Assembly: GCA_937983105.1 (NCBI GenBank)
Contig: CALKAM010000170.1
Coordinates: forward strand, 1 to 64,000
DNA: 64,000 nucleotides
Direction of reading: 5' to 3'
Source: Planifilum sp021793745
GTDB taxonomy: Bacteria > Bacillota > Bacilli > Thermoactinomycetales > DSM-44946
The translations under genes were made by a program, and so were the position numbers. This document shows, piece by piece, positions 49,961 to 59,317 of the stretch. Below the pieces are notes generated by a model, which worked only from the letters and a program-made list of their open reading frames with translations, did no database searches and was not told the origin of the DNA. Each line of letters starts with the position of its first letter. Position 1 is the stretch's first letter.

Positions 49961-50042
49961 AACCCGATGAAGGCATGTTGTGAAGGGCATCGCTGAAACA
50001 AGAGGTTGATATTAATTTAACAAGCGAACAAAGTGAAACTGG
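49961..50042 (+). repeat. Xylose operon control element, copy 2
   Basis: Degenerate second copy of 49753-49834, ending CGAACAAAGTGAAACTGG (50025-50042) just before the xylA RBS. The -35 seen in copy 1 is not conserved, so this copy probably keeps only the operator half. Confidence 0.7.
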
Positions 50043-50061
50043 GTTGAAAGGAGAAATGGCA

Positions 50062-51381
50062 GTGAGCTATTTTCCCAACATCGACAAGATCGAATATGAA
50101 GGCCCCGATTCAACCAATCCCTTTGCTTTCAAATTTTATAACCCGGAGGAAAAAGTCGGCGACAAGACGATGAAGGAGATCCTCCGCTTCAGTGTTGCGT
50201 ACTGGCACACATTTACCAATGAATTGTCCGATCCGTTCGGAACGGGTACGGCCCTTCGCCCCTGGGACAAATTTACCGGTATGGATCGGGCCAAGGCCCG
50301 GGTGGAAGCGGCCTTTGAATTCTTTGAAAAGATGGATGTTCCCTATTTTTGCTTCCACGATGTCGATATCGCCCCAGAAGGGAGCACCTTGCGGGAAACC
50401 AACAAAAACCTGGATACCATCGTCGCCATGATCAAGGATTACATGAAAGACAGCAAGACCAAGCTGCTGTGGAATACGGTCAACAATTTCACCCATCCGC
50501 GCTTTGTCCACGGTGCCGCCACTTCCAACAACGCCGATGTGTTCGCCTACGCCGCAGCCAAAGTGAAAAAAGGGCTGGAGGTCGCCAAGGAACTCGGGGC
50601 GGAGAACTATGTGTTCTGGGGCGGACGGGAAGGGTATGAAACCCTGCTCAACACGGACATGAAGTTGGAACTGGACAACCTGGCGCGTTTCTTGCACATG
50701 GCGGTGGATTATGCGAAGGAAATCGGCTTTGACGGTCAGTTTTTGATCGAACCCAAGCCCAAAGAGCCGACCACTCACCAGTACGATTTTGATGTGGCCA
50801 GCGGATATGCTTTCCTGCAGAAATACGATCTGGTGGATCATTTCAAATTTAATATCGAGGCGAACCACGCCACCCTTGCCGGCCACACCTTTGAGCACGA
50901 ACTGCATTATGCGCGGATCCACGGCATGCTGGGATCGATCGACGCCAACCAGGGGCATCCGCTGTTGGGATGGGATACGGATGAATTTCCGACGGATTTG
51001 TATTCGGTAACCCTGGCCATGGTGGAAGTGTTGAAAAACGGCGGTCTGGGAAGGGGCGGCCTCAACTTTGACGCCAAGGTGCGCCGGGGATCCTTTGAAC
51101 CGGAAGATCTGTTCATCGCGCATATCGCGGGGATGGACGCCTTTGCCGTGGGTTTGAAGGTGGCTCATCGGCTGTTGGAGGACGGGGTGCTGGATCAAGT
51201 TTTGGAGAGGCGCTACCGCAGCTTCACCGAAGGGATTGGCAAAGAGATCGTGGAGGGAAAAGCCGATTTTCACAAGCTGGAGCAATATGTGCTCGACCTG
51301 ACGGAAATCCGAAATGAATCGGGAAGGACGGAAGAGATCAAAGCGACCATCAACCGGTACTTGTTGAACGCTTTTCAATAA
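50062..51381 (+). CDS. xylA: Xylose isomerase
   Basis: A 439-residue class II xylose isomerase converting D-xylose to D-xylulose. It has the catalytic His segment FCFHDVDIAPEG, VFWGGREGYETLLNTD, the Lys-bearing EPKPKEPT and metal-ligand GHTFEHEL...GSIDANQGHPLLGWDTDEFP. I start it at GTG 50062 (SYFPNIDKIEYEGP), 8 nt after AAAGGAG and matching the usual family N-terminus; the ATG at 50056 is too close to the RBS. It is the first gene of the xyl operon. Confidence 0.96.
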   Translation: MSYFPNIDKIEYEGPDSTNPFAFKFYNPEEKVGDKTMKEILRFSVAYWHTFTNELSDPFGTGTALRPWDKFTGMDRAKARVEAAFEFFEKMDVPYFCFHDVDIAPEGSTLRETNKNLDTIVAMIKDYMKDSKTKLLWNTVNNFTHPRFVHGAATSNNADVFAYAAAKVKKGLEVAKELGAENYVFWGGREGYETLLNTDMKLELDNLARFLHMAVDYAKEIGFDGQFLIEPKPKEPTTHQYDFDVASGYAFLQKYDLVDHFKFNIEANHATLAGHTFEHELHYARIHGMLGSIDANQGHPLLGWDTDEFPTDLYSVTLAMVEVLKNGGLGRGGLNFDAKVRRGSFEPEDLFIAHIAGMDAFAVGLKVAHRLLEDGVLDQVLERRYRSFTEGIGKEIVEGKADFHKLEQYVLDLTEIRNESGRTEEIKATINRYLLNAFQ

Positions 51382-51405
51382 GGCGTGAATGCGGGGGAGT
51401 TTGCC

Positions 51406-52905
51406 ATGAAATACGTCATCGGGGTGGATCTGGGGACCAGCGCGGTCAAAATCTTGCTGGTCAACCAGCAGGGGCAAGTGGTCCGGGAAGTTTCCAAAAC
51501 CTATCCGCTGATCCAGGAAAAAGCGGGATACAGCGAGCAAAATCCCGAAGATTGGGTAGATCAGACAGTCGCCGGACTGTCTGATCTCCTGAAATATGGC
51601 GATTGCCGTCCGGAGGACATCGAAGGCCTCAGCTTTTCCGGGCAAATGCACGGGCTCGTGCTGCTGGATGAAAACAATCAAGTGTTGCGAAATGCCATTC
51701 TTTGGAACGACACGCGCACGACCCGGGAATGTCGGGAGATTGATGAGAAGGTCGGGAGAGAACGCCTGCTTCAAATTGCCAAGAATCTGGCCCTGGAAGG
51801 ATTTACGCTGCCCAAGATTCTCTGGGTGAAAAGGAACGAACCCGAGGTATACCGCAAAGTGAAAACCTTTGTGTTGCCCAAAGATTATGTGCGCTACCGG
51901 CTGACCGGACAATTGCACATGGAATATTCCGATGCGGCCGGCACCCTGTTGCTCGATATCACCGAGAAAAAATGGAGCGAGGAAATCTGCCGCCTGTTGG
52001 ATATCCCCGTTGAACTCTGCCCGCCGCTTGTGGAATCCCATGAAGAAGTGGGAACGATCACCCCGGAAATCGCCAAAGCCACGGGTTTGTCCACCAAAAC
52101 GCGCGTTTTTGCCGGCGGGGCGGACAACGCGTGCGGGGCGATCGGAGCGGGGATTTTGCAGGATGGAAAATCGATGGTCAGCATCGGCACATCCGGCGTG
52201 TTCCTGTCCTATGAAGCCGACGGGAACAAAAACTTTGGCGGGAAAGTGCATTACTTCAACCACGGCGCGCCCGACGCCTATTACACGATGGGGGTCACCC
52301 TGGCCGCCGGGTACAGTTTGTCGTGGTTTAAAGACGCCTTCGCCCAAAAGGCCGGATTTGATGAATTGTTGGCGGATGTGGCCCGGGTGCCGATCGGTTC
52401 CAACGGGTTGCTCTTTACCCCCTATATCGTCGGGGAAAGGACGCCGCATGCGGATGCGAACATTCGAGGCAGCTTTATCGGCATGGACAGTTCCCATCAG
52501 ATGAAGCATTTTGTCCGTGCGGTTCTGGAGGGGATCACCTTTTCGCTCAATGAGTCGGTCGAGATTTTCCGCGAGCATGGCAAAAGGATCGACACCATCG
52601 TTTCGATCGGCGGAGGAGCCAAAAACGAAGCCTGGCTGCAAATGCAGGCGGACATTTTCAACGCCAGGATTGTCAAACTTTCCAGCGAACAGGGACCGGG
52701 GATGGGAGCCGCCATGCTGGCGGCCTATGGATGCGGCTGGTTTGACTCGCTCCAGGAATGCAGCGATCGGTTTTTGAGGGTGGATACAATTTACGATCCG
52801 ATCGAGGAAAACGTCGAGAAATACCGAGGCCTGTTCCATTTGTACAGAGAGATCTATCCGGCGACGGCTGCGCTGAACAAAGCGCTGATGAAATATAGAG
52901 ATTAG
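51406..52905 (+). CDS. xylB: Xylulokinase
   Basis: A 499-residue FGGY-family kinase. The N-terminal ATPase fold has IGVDLGTSAVKILLV, the substrate-binding SGQMHGLVLLD, the signature in DYVRYRLTG, and the C-terminal nucleotide-binding IGGGAKNEAWLQMQADI. It phosphorylates D-xylulose for the pentose phosphate pathway. ATG 51406 lies 24 bp after xylA, with a GGGGGAG RBS. Confidence 0.96.
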   Translation: MKYVIGVDLGTSAVKILLVNQQGQVVREVSKTYPLIQEKAGYSEQNPEDWVDQTVAGLSDLLKYGDCRPEDIEGLSFSGQMHGLVLLDENNQVLRNAILWNDTRTTRECREIDEKVGRERLLQIAKNLALEGFTLPKILWVKRNEPEVYRKVKTFVLPKDYVRYRLTGQLHMEYSDAAGTLLLDITEKKWSEEICRLLDIPVELCPPLVESHEEVGTITPEIAKATGLSTKTRVFAGGADNACGAIGAGILQDGKSMVSIGTSGVFLSYEADGNKNFGGKVHYFNHGAPDAYYTMGVTLAAGYSLSWFKDAFAQKAGFDELLADVARVPIGSNGLLFTPYIVGERTPHADANIRGSFIGMDSSHQMKHFVRAVLEGITFSLNESVEIFREHGKRIDTIVSIGGGAKNEAWLQMQADIFNARIVKLSSEQGPGMGAAMLAAYGCGWFDSLQECSDRFLRVDTIYDPIEENVEKYRGLFHLYREIYPATAALNKALMKYRD

Positions 52906-53013
52906 ACGAATTTCGGTTTCAGGTGTTCTTTCGAAAAAGATGTAACCGTTTTAACCTCTGGAGTGGAGAGGAGGAAAGGGGCAAGATCCGTTGAGATCTT
53001 GCTCTTGAAAACG

Positions 53014-54405
53014 ATGCGCAATCGCAGGAGTATCCTGTATGTTGCGGCCATTACGCTGGTTGCCACTTTGGGAGGGCTGCTCTTCGGATACGATACTGCG
53101 GTCATCTCGGGAGCGGAGCAGGCGATCGAAGTTTATTTGATTGACAGCCTGGATCTTGGATCGTTTGCCCACGGCATCACCGTCTCTTCCGCCTTGATCG
53201 GCTGTATTATCGGCGGAATCATCTCGGGGTTCTTTTCAAACCGAATCGGTAGGAAAAATACCCTGCTGCTGGCTGCCGTTTTGTTTATCCTGTCAGCCCT
53301 GGGGTCTGCCTATCCGGAATTTCTTTTTTTCAAGGCGGGGGAACCGACGTTTGGCGTATTGATGATGCTCAATGTGTACCGGATTCTGGGGGGAGTCGGT
53401 GTCGGGCTGGCGTCTGCGACGGCTCCCACCTATATCGGAGAAATCGCTCCCGCGCATATTCGCGGAAGGCTGGTTTCCTGGTATCAATTCGCCATCATCT
53501 TTGGGCAGCTGGTAGTATATGTCGTAAACTGGAGCATCGCCAACGGCCGTTCCTTTGAATGGATTGTCGACCGGGGCTGGCGATATATGTTTGCTTCAGA
53601 AGTCGTTCCTGCGCTTTTATTCTTCCTCTTGCTGTTCCTTGTTCCCGAAACTCCCCGCTTTCTGGTTTCCAGGGAAGACGATGATCGGGCATTCAACATT
53701 TTGGAGAGAATCAACGGTTCCAAAGAAAAAGCCAAAGACATTCTGGCGGATATCCAGCTTTCTTTGCGCCAAAAAGAGGCAACCGGAAAACTGTTTTCCT
53801 ACGGAAAAGCGGTTGTGATCGTCGGGGTTTTGCTCTCGGTATTCCAGCAGTTTGTCGGAATCAATGTCGCCTTGTATTATGCTCCGCGCATTTTTGAAAG
53901 CATGGGCGCGGGAAAAAATGCCTCGATGATCCAGACCGTCGTCATGGGACTCGTAAATGTCATCTTTACCGTTGTCGCTATCCAGACCGTAGACCGATGG
54001 GGAAGAAAACCGCTGCTCATTACCGGTTCGGCGGGAATGGCGATTGGCATGTTTGGCGTTGCGACACTCGCCCACTTTGACATTTTCGGCCTGTGGACCT
54101 TGCTTTTCATCGTGTTCTACACCGCCTCGTTCATGATGTCCTGGGGCCCCATTACCTGGGTATTGCTGTCCGAAATCTTTCCGAACAAAATCCGCGGACA
54201 AGCCATGGCCATTGCGGTTGCGGCGCAATGGGCCGCCAACTTCTTCATTTCCTCGACCTATCCTTCCATGATGGAATTCAGCGGGACCCTCACCTATGGG
54301 TTCTACGGGGTGATGAGCGTTCTTTCCGCCATCTTCGTGCTCAAGTGGGTTCCCGAAACCAAGGGAAAAACCCTTGAACAGCTGGAAAAGCTGTGGATCA
54401 AGTAA
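53014..54405 (+). CDS. Sugar/H+ symporter of the major facilitator superfamily (XylE-like)
   Basis: A twelve-helix sugar porter: TLGGLLFGYDTAVISGAEQ in helix 1, NRIGRKNTLL, the PETPRFL motif before the central loop, QQFVGINVALYYAPRIF, DRWGRKPLL and the final VPETKGKTLEQLE. With xylA and xylB it most likely imports D-xylose. The start is uncertain. ATG 53014 lacks an RBS at normal distance, TTG 52999 is 17 nt after AGGAGGAAAGGGG, and the frame is open to GTG 52963. Base composition looks less G+C-rich than most of the window. Confidence 0.9.
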   Translation: MRNRRSILYVAAITLVATLGGLLFGYDTAVISGAEQAIEVYLIDSLDLGSFAHGITVSSALIGCIIGGIISGFFSNRIGRKNTLLLAAVLFILSALGSAYPEFLFFKAGEPTFGVLMMLNVYRILGGVGVGLASATAPTYIGEIAPAHIRGRLVSWYQFAIIFGQLVVYVVNWSIANGRSFEWIVDRGWRYMFASEVVPALLFFLLLFLVPETPRFLVSREDDDRAFNILERINGSKEKAKDILADIQLSLRQKEATGKLFSYGKAVVIVGVLLSVFQQFVGINVALYYAPRIFESMGAGKNASMIQTVVMGLVNVIFTVVAIQTVDRWGRKPLLITGSAGMAIGMFGVATLAHFDIFGLWTLLFIVFYTASFMMSWGPITWVLLSEIFPNKIRGQAMAIAVAAQWAANFFISSTYPSMMEFSGTLTYGFYGVMSVLSAIFVLKWVPETKGKTLEQLEKLWIK

Positions 54406-54419
54406 TTGGGGCTGATCGC

Positions 54420-55460
54420 ATGAACATCGAGTGGGAAAAGATCGGGGATAACTGGAAGGTGTTCAGGCTCATCAACGACCGGCACATGCTGGTGGAAATC
54501 CTCAACTACGGGGGAGCCATTACAAAAATCCTTGTTCCCGACCAAAAGGGACGGCGGGAAAATGTGGTTCTGGGATACAGAGACTATCGGGAATATGAAG
54601 GCAATCCCCACTTTTTGGGGGCGTTAATCGGGCGTGTGGCCGGTCGGATTCAAGATTCGTGGTTTGAACTGGACGGCAGACGGTACCGGCTGGAAAAAAA
54701 CGATGGCAGCCATCATTTGCACGGCGGGTCGGATGGATTTCACCGCGTGCTCTGGGAGGCGGAGCCCTTCGAATCGTCCGGGGAAATCGGGATTGAACTC
54801 CGTTATCTCAGCAGGGATGGAGAAAGTGGATATCCCGGAAATGTCGAGGTGCAAGTGATTTATAAATTGAACAATGACAATCGGCTGATGATGGAATACA
54901 GGGCGGTTTCCGATCGGAAAACCCCCCTGACGCTGACCAACCATTCCTATTTCAATCTGTCCGGAAACTTGAAAGAAACGGTTCACAATCATGTGGTGAA
55001 AATGAATTGCTCCCGATTTGCCGAGCTGGACCGAGAACTGATTCCGACCGGAAAAATCCTGAAAGTCCGGGGGACTTTGTTTGATTTTACAGCCGGGAGA
55101 AAGCTAGGCGAAGGAATCACAGCCGGATCCGGACAAAATCGAATCGTGGGGGGCGGGTACGATCATTATTTCCTCTTTGACAGCGATGAGCAGGGGAGGG
55201 TAACCATCACAGACGAGTCCAGCGGCAGGGTGTTGACCATCCGGACCAACCAGCCGGGAATGGTGATGTATACCTCCAACAACCTGGATGAAGGGTTGGA
55301 GCTTGCGGAAGGGAAATCGCGGAAATATCTGGGGGTTTGCTTCGAAACACAGGCTTCTCCCGCCTCTTTGCATCATGCCGGTTTTCCGTCGGTGCTACTA
55401 AACGCAGGTGAAACGGATTACAAGTGGACATCGTATCAGTTTGCTGTTGAAAGCATGTGA
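54420..55460 (+). CDS. galM: Aldose 1-epimerase (mutarotase)
   Basis: A 346-residue mutarotase interconverting alpha and beta anomers. GRVAGRI and the HHLHGG motif are in the first half, the catalytic-type His is in LTNHSYFNLSG, and the catalytic Glu is in VCFETQASP. It should speed supply of the right xylose anomer to XylA. I start it at ATG 54420; an in-frame GTG at 54393 lies inside the transporter gene. It is the last gene of the xyl operon. Confidence 0.94.
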   Translation: MNIEWEKIGDNWKVFRLINDRHMLVEILNYGGAITKILVPDQKGRRENVVLGYRDYREYEGNPHFLGALIGRVAGRIQDSWFELDGRRYRLEKNDGSHHLHGGSDGFHRVLWEAEPFESSGEIGIELRYLSRDGESGYPGNVEVQVIYKLNNDNRLMMEYRAVSDRKTPLTLTNHSYFNLSGNLKETVHNHVVKMNCSRFAELDRELIPTGKILKVRGTLFDFTAGRKLGEGITAGSGQNRIVGGGYDHYFLFDSDEQGRVTITDESSGRVLTIRTNQPGMVMYTSNNLDEGLELAEGKSRKYLGVCFETQASPASLHHAGFPSVLLNAGETDYKWTSYQFAVESM

Positions 55461-55483
55461 ACGGAGGAATCGTCCACGGCTTA

Positions 55484-55510
55484 AACCCGGTTGACACGCC
55501 GGGTTTTTTT
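55484..55510 (+). terminator. xyl operon terminator
   Basis: AACCCGG/CCGGGTT around TTGACACG, followed by a T-run. Confidence 0.88.
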
Positions 55511-55734
55511 GGTGGAAAGGGATTGGTTTTCGTTGTCACCCTCCAGCAGCTGATGAATCGCTGCCTATCACGGAAGGGATGCGGTGCTCGCCCCGCTGTT
55601 CGGCGGATCGCTGCCCATCCGACAATTCCTCCGATTTTTCGTCAAAAGAAACTTGAATTCAAACTATTGCCGTAGTACATTAGATTTATAGAATTGATAT
55701 AAAATCCATTTATTTCCAGGAGGCGAGGGGATTC

Positions 55735-56430
55735 GTGAAGCGTTTCGGCGTCCTGTTGTTTGCGGCGGTGTTGGCCTTTGGATTGTTGTTCCCGCAGTCA
55801 GCCTTTGCGACGGGGCATCCTTCGGACCAGTGGGATTCCTTCTGCAAGCCCGACAAGTGGCCGGAAAAGCCGAAGAAGCAGTGGTACGGCGGCGATTGCG
55901 ATGAGATTTTTGTCAAGGTGTGGCTCCCTAAAATGTGGAAGTCCCTTGAAGGGGATGTCAAGGTTGAAGTGTATTGGTCCGAAAGCGGGAAGGTGCAGGA
56001 TGCCCAACCGATTGCCAGCGGAACCCTGAAGTTGGAGGTCGGAAAGGAGAACCGGTTCACACACCATCCGGACAAATCCGGGTATTATTGGTTCAAGCTC
56101 TCCAAGGAGGGAAAACGCAAGGCGCTCTGGACCAAAAAGATCCAGGTGGATTGCCCTGAACAGCCCGGTGAGGACAAGCAGCCCGAGCCGCCCAAAAATG
56201 GCGGCGAGCAGCCGGGCGGCACCGAGCCGGATGATCAAACCGCACCGGATGACAAGGGTCCCTCCAAGGGCGAGGGCAAAACCGGTGAAATCCCCAACAG
56301 TAAGAGCGGACAGGGCGGGGGAGAGCTGCCTAAAACGGCCACTTCCCATCCCCACGGCCTGCTGATCGGCGGTCTGCTTCTCCTGGTGGGGGCCGGGATC
56401 CTGGTTTTCCGCCGTCATTCCGTTGCCTAA
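55735..56430 (+). CDS. LPKTA-anchored surface protein (231 aa)
   Basis: Signal peptide (1 to about 26, ending SAFATG), then a folded domain of about 115 residues with three Cys and many Trp (DSFCKPDKWPEKPKKQWYGGDC..., ...KKIQVDCPE). A Pro/Gly/Asp-rich linker follows, and a complete sorting signal: LPKTA (198-202), a hydrophobic helix and RRHSVA. It should be anchored by a sortase, and its motif is identical to that of the protein at 33849-34745. It starts at GTG 55735 behind AGGAGGCGAGGGG. The domain is not recognised. Confidence 0.85.
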   Translation: MKRFGVLLFAAVLAFGLLFPQSAFATGHPSDQWDSFCKPDKWPEKPKKQWYGGDCDEIFVKVWLPKMWKSLEGDVKVEVYWSESGKVQDAQPIASGTLKLEVGKENRFTHHPDKSGYYWFKLSKEGKRKALWTKKIQVDCPEQPGEDKQPEPPKNGGEQPGGTEPDDQTAPDDKGPSKGEGKTGEIPNSKSGQGGGELPKTATSHPHGLLIGGLLLLVGAGILVFRRHSVA

Positions 56431-56449
56431 ACCCAAAAGCTGGACCATC

Positions 56450-56487
56450 GGCCTCCCGGGGTCTCCCCGCGACGGGAGGCCCTTTTT
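56450..56487 (+). terminator. Terminator of the LPKTA protein gene
   Basis: GGCCTCCCG pairs with CGGGAGGCC, followed by CTTTTTT. Confidence 0.88.
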
Positions 56488-56645
56488 TATGCCGGGGTTT
56501 TTCGTGCAACCTCCGCCGTTCAGCCCGGGAGGCGGAAGGGATTTTAGCGGGTGAACGAAAAACTCGCCCTCTTCGGTCCCCTCGGGGATCCGCCTGGAGG
56601 GAATGGTCCGTTTTTGTCGAAATGGACCCAAGGAGCTTCTTTAAA

Positions 56646-56662
56646 ATTGAAAGCGCTTCAAT
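56646..56662 (+). promoter_or_regulatory. Cre-like CcpA site before mtnK
   Basis: ATTGAAAGCGCTTCAAT is a perfect 17-bp palindrome containing TGAAAGCGCTTCA, a good match to the catabolite-responsive element. It lies 24 bp before the mtnK start, where CcpA would hinder transcription. Confidence 0.7.
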
Positions 56663-56685
56663 CCCCAAAGGAAAGGAGTCGCCCC

Positions 56686-57909
56686 ATGCCAGCCGTATAC
56701 CATCCGTTGACAGAGGAGGAAGCGGTACAATACGTCCGCAGCAGGCTTCCCGGTTTCTTTTTCCCCGATGCCCAGCTGTTCAGCCGGGAGATCGGCGACG
56801 GCAATCTGAACCTGGTTTTTCGCGTGCTGGATGCATCCACCAAACGAAGTCTCATCGTGAAACAGGCGCTTCCCTATGCCCGGGTAGTGGGGGAGTCCTG
56901 GCCGCTCACCCTGGATCGGGCGCGCATCGAATCGGAGGCCCTGAAAATTGAAGGGGAGCTGGTGCCGGGCCGGGTGCCCCGGGTTTATCATGATGATCCG
57001 GAGCTGGCGCTGACGGTGATGGAGGATTGTTCCGATCACATCATCCTGCGCAAGGGATTGATCGCCCGGAAGCGGTACCCCCATTTGGCGGAGCATATGG
57101 CGGAATTTTTGGCGCGGACGCTTTTCTTCACCTCCGATCTGTATCTGTCCCCGGAGGAGAAGAAGGCCCGGGTACGCCAGTTCATCAATCCGGAGATGTG
57201 CAAGATCACCGAGGATCTGGTCTTTTCCCATCCCTACTACGATGCCGACACCAACTCCTTCAACCCCCTGATCCGTCGGGACGTGGAGGCGATCTGGAAA
57301 GACGATGCCCTCCGGCGGGAAGTGGCGGTATTGAAGGAGCGATTTATGACCTGCGGGCAGGCTCTGGTCCACGGGGACCTGCATACAGGTTCCATCATGG
57401 TGACGGAGCAGGATACCAAGGTGATCGATCCGGAGTTTGCCTATTACGGTCCGATGGGGTTTGATATCGGCGCCCTGCTGGCCAATCTGTTCCTCTCCTA
57501 CGCCTCCCACGAGGGGCTAACCGAAGACCCCGACGAGCGGAGATCCTACCGTCGCTGGCTCCTTCAGACGGCGGAGGACGTGTGGAACGGGTTTTTGGAG
57601 CGCTTTTACCGGCTGTGGGATGAACACGTGAAGGATGCGATGTGGTCCGCCCCGGGCTATCGGGAGGGCTATGCGCTTCGCCTTCTGCAGGATTCCGCCG
57701 GTTTCGCCGGATGCAAGATGATGCGGCGGGTGATCGGCCTCGCCCCGGTGGCCGATCTGGAAACGATCGAGCCGCTGGAGGTGCGGGCGGCGGCGGAAAG
57801 ACAGGCGCTCCGCATCGGAGTGCAGCTGGTGCTCCGCCGCGGTCAGATGCGGCGAATCGAGGATATTACGGCGCTGGTTCGCCGGGAAGGGGAGGGAGAA
57901 TGCGGATGA
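56686..57909 (+). CDS. mtnK: S-methyl-5-thioribose kinase
   Basis: A 407-residue kinase of the methionine salvage pathway, phosphorylating methylthioribose. It has the EIGDGNLNLVFRV glycine-rich loop, SLIVKQALPYAR with the ATP-binding Lys, the HGDLHTGSIMV catalytic loop and VIDPEFAYYGPMGFD. ATG 56686 follows AAAGGAG; the frame is open from 56551. It overlaps mtnA by 4 bp (ATGA). No S-box precedes it here, unlike in B. subtilis; a cre-like site does. Confidence 0.95.
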   Translation: MPAVYHPLTEEEAVQYVRSRLPGFFFPDAQLFSREIGDGNLNLVFRVLDASTKRSLIVKQALPYARVVGESWPLTLDRARIESEALKIEGELVPGRVPRVYHDDPELALTVMEDCSDHIILRKGLIARKRYPHLAEHMAEFLARTLFFTSDLYLSPEEKKARVRQFINPEMCKITEDLVFSHPYYDADTNSFNPLIRRDVEAIWKDDALRREVAVLKERFMTCGQALVHGDLHTGSIMVTEQDTKVIDPEFAYYGPMGFDIGALLANLFLSYASHEGLTEDPDERRSYRRWLLQTAEDVWNGFLERFYRLWDEHVKDAMWSAPGYREGYALRLLQDSAGFAGCKMMRRVIGLAPVADLETIEPLEVRAAAERQALRIGVQLVLRRGQMRRIEDITALVRREGEGECG

Positions 57910-58973
57910 AACCGGAAATCGAGCTGCCGCACCCGCCGGCGGTGGTCTGGAAGGAAGGTCGCCTGTGGCTGTTGGATCAGCGCCGCCTGCCGACGGAGAC
58001 GGTCTATCTGGAACTGACCCGCTTCGAGGAGGTGCGGGAGGCGATTCGGGACCTCGCCGTGAGAGGAGCTCCGGCCATCGGAATCGCCGCCGCCTACGGC
58101 CTGTATTTGGGCGTCCGAAATGCACCGGAAGCGGATGAAACGGGCTTTTGGCGGGAATTGCGGCGGGTGGCCGAGCGGCTTAGCGCTTCCCGGCCGACGG
58201 CGGTCAACCTGAGCTGGGCGCTGCAGCGGATGGTTCGCCGGGCGGAGAGGATGAAGGGCAGCCCCCTGTCGGAGGTCAAGGAGGCCCTGTTCCAGGAGGC
58301 GGAAGCGATTCGGCGGGAGGATGCCGAGGTGTGCCGGCGGATCGGGGAATACGCCCTCTCCCTCCTCGAGGACGGCATGGGCGTGCTCACCCATTGCAAT
58401 GCGGGGGGATTGGCCACGGCGGCTTACGGAACGGCCCTGGCCCCGCTGTATCTCGCCCAGGAACGGGGATGGCGGCTCAAGGTGTTCGCCGATGAAACGC
58501 GGCCCGTGCTGCAGGGGGCCCGTTTAACCGCCTATGAACTGATGCAGGCGGGGGTCGACGTCACCCTGATCTGCGACAACATGGCGGCCGCTGTCATGCA
58601 GAGGGGATGGGTGCAGGCGGTGCTCGTGGGTACGGACCGGGTGGCGGCCAACGGGGATGTGGCCAACAAGATCGGTACCTACGGTCTGGCGGTGCTGGCC
58701 AGGGCCCACGAAATTCCCTTTTACGTGGCGGCGCCCACCTCTTCCATCGACCTGGAGACTCCGACGGGTGAGGAGATTCCCATCGAAGAGCGTCCTGTGG
58801 AGGAGGTGACGCAGGGCTTCGGAAAGCGGACGGCTCCCGAGGGTGTGGCCGTCTTTAACCCGGCCTTCGACGTGACCCCCGCCGAGTATGTGACGGCGAT
58901 CGTTACCGAACGGGGGATCATCCGTCCCCCCTTTGCCGAAGGCTTGCGGCGGGCGGTGGGGACGACGGAGTAA
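57906..58973 (+). CDS. mtnA: S-methyl-5-thioribose-1-phosphate isomerase
   Basis: A 355-residue isomerase converting methylthioribose-1-phosphate to methylthioribulose-1-phosphate. Motifs: VRGAPAIGIAAAYG, the catalytic Cys in THCNAGGLATAAYGTAL, CDNMAA, and the catalytic Asp in GTDRVAANGDVANKIGTY. I favour ATG 57906, which overlaps the mtnK stop; ATG 57900 is the alternative. Later salvage enzymes are not in the window. Confidence 0.95.
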   Translation: MKPEIELPHPPAVVWKEGRLWLLDQRRLPTETVYLELTRFEEVREAIRDLAVRGAPAIGIAAAYGLYLGVRNAPEADETGFWRELRRVAERLSASRPTAVNLSWALQRMVRRAERMKGSPLSEVKEALFQEAEAIRREDAEVCRRIGEYALSLLEDGMGVLTHCNAGGLATAAYGTALAPLYLAQERGWRLKVFADETRPVLQGARLTAYELMQAGVDVTLICDNMAAAVMQRGWVQAVLVGTDRVAANGDVANKIGTYGLAVLARAHEIPFYVAAPTSSIDLETPTGEEIPIEERPVEEVTQGFGKRTAPEGVAVFNPAFDVTPAEYVTAIVTERGIIRPPFAEGLRRAVGTTE

Positions 58974-59095
58974 GGGGGCATTTCCCTTCGGGCGCACCGA
59001 TCGATTCCCAACCAGGTTCCGCCGCCTGCAGGGCCGTTTCTCGTCCAACCCTTTTGGGGGTGAGGATGACCCCCCTAGGGATCGATTGCCGTTTA

Positions 59096-59104
59096 TGGTA
59101 AAAT
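59096..59104 (+). promoter_or_regulatory. Possible extended -10 promoter
   Basis: TGGTAAAAT gives an extended -10 with no good -35. It could start a leader of about 290 nt for the EamA transporter gene. Confidence 0.4.
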
Positions 59105-59263
59105 GGTCGTGAAGGCGGCGGAAGACTGTATCCAGCGGTCATTCGCTTTTTTCGGAAAAATGCAGTTCGCTTTGAAGGGTCAGAATCCTGTCCGCGTGCT
59201 TTCCGCTTTTCCGGAAAGGATGTCCCGACCACCGGGCACCTTGAGCCGAAAGGAGGTGAGCCG

Positions 59264-59317
59264 ATGGCCCTGAAAGGGGTCTTGCCTCCGCCCAGCCATT
59301 TCCCGCTGTCCTCCTAG
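59264..59317 (+). CDS. Candidate 17-residue leader peptide
   Basis: A near-perfect RBS (AAAGGAGGTGA) precedes an ATG and a 17-codon frame, MALKGVLPPPSHFPLSS. The Pro-Pro-Pro run is a classic ribosome-stalling motif relieved by EF-P. CTCCGCCC, within the frame, can pair with GGGCGGGAG right after the stop. It lies 88 bp before the transporter gene, and could attenuate it. The rest of the 58974-59404 gap shows no other gene. Confidence 0.45.
   Translation: MALKGVLPPPSHFPLSS

Noticed and set aside
49751..49990. 79-codon minus-strand frame in the xylose control region
   Set aside because: No RBS, and it runs across both copies of the promoter/operator repeat, so it is unlikely to be coding.
50110..52839. 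Very long open frame (about 900 codons) antisense to xylA-xylB
   Set aside because: The sense strand encodes two unmistakable enzymes; the antisense frame is a by-product of codon bias and has no recognisable domain or RBS.
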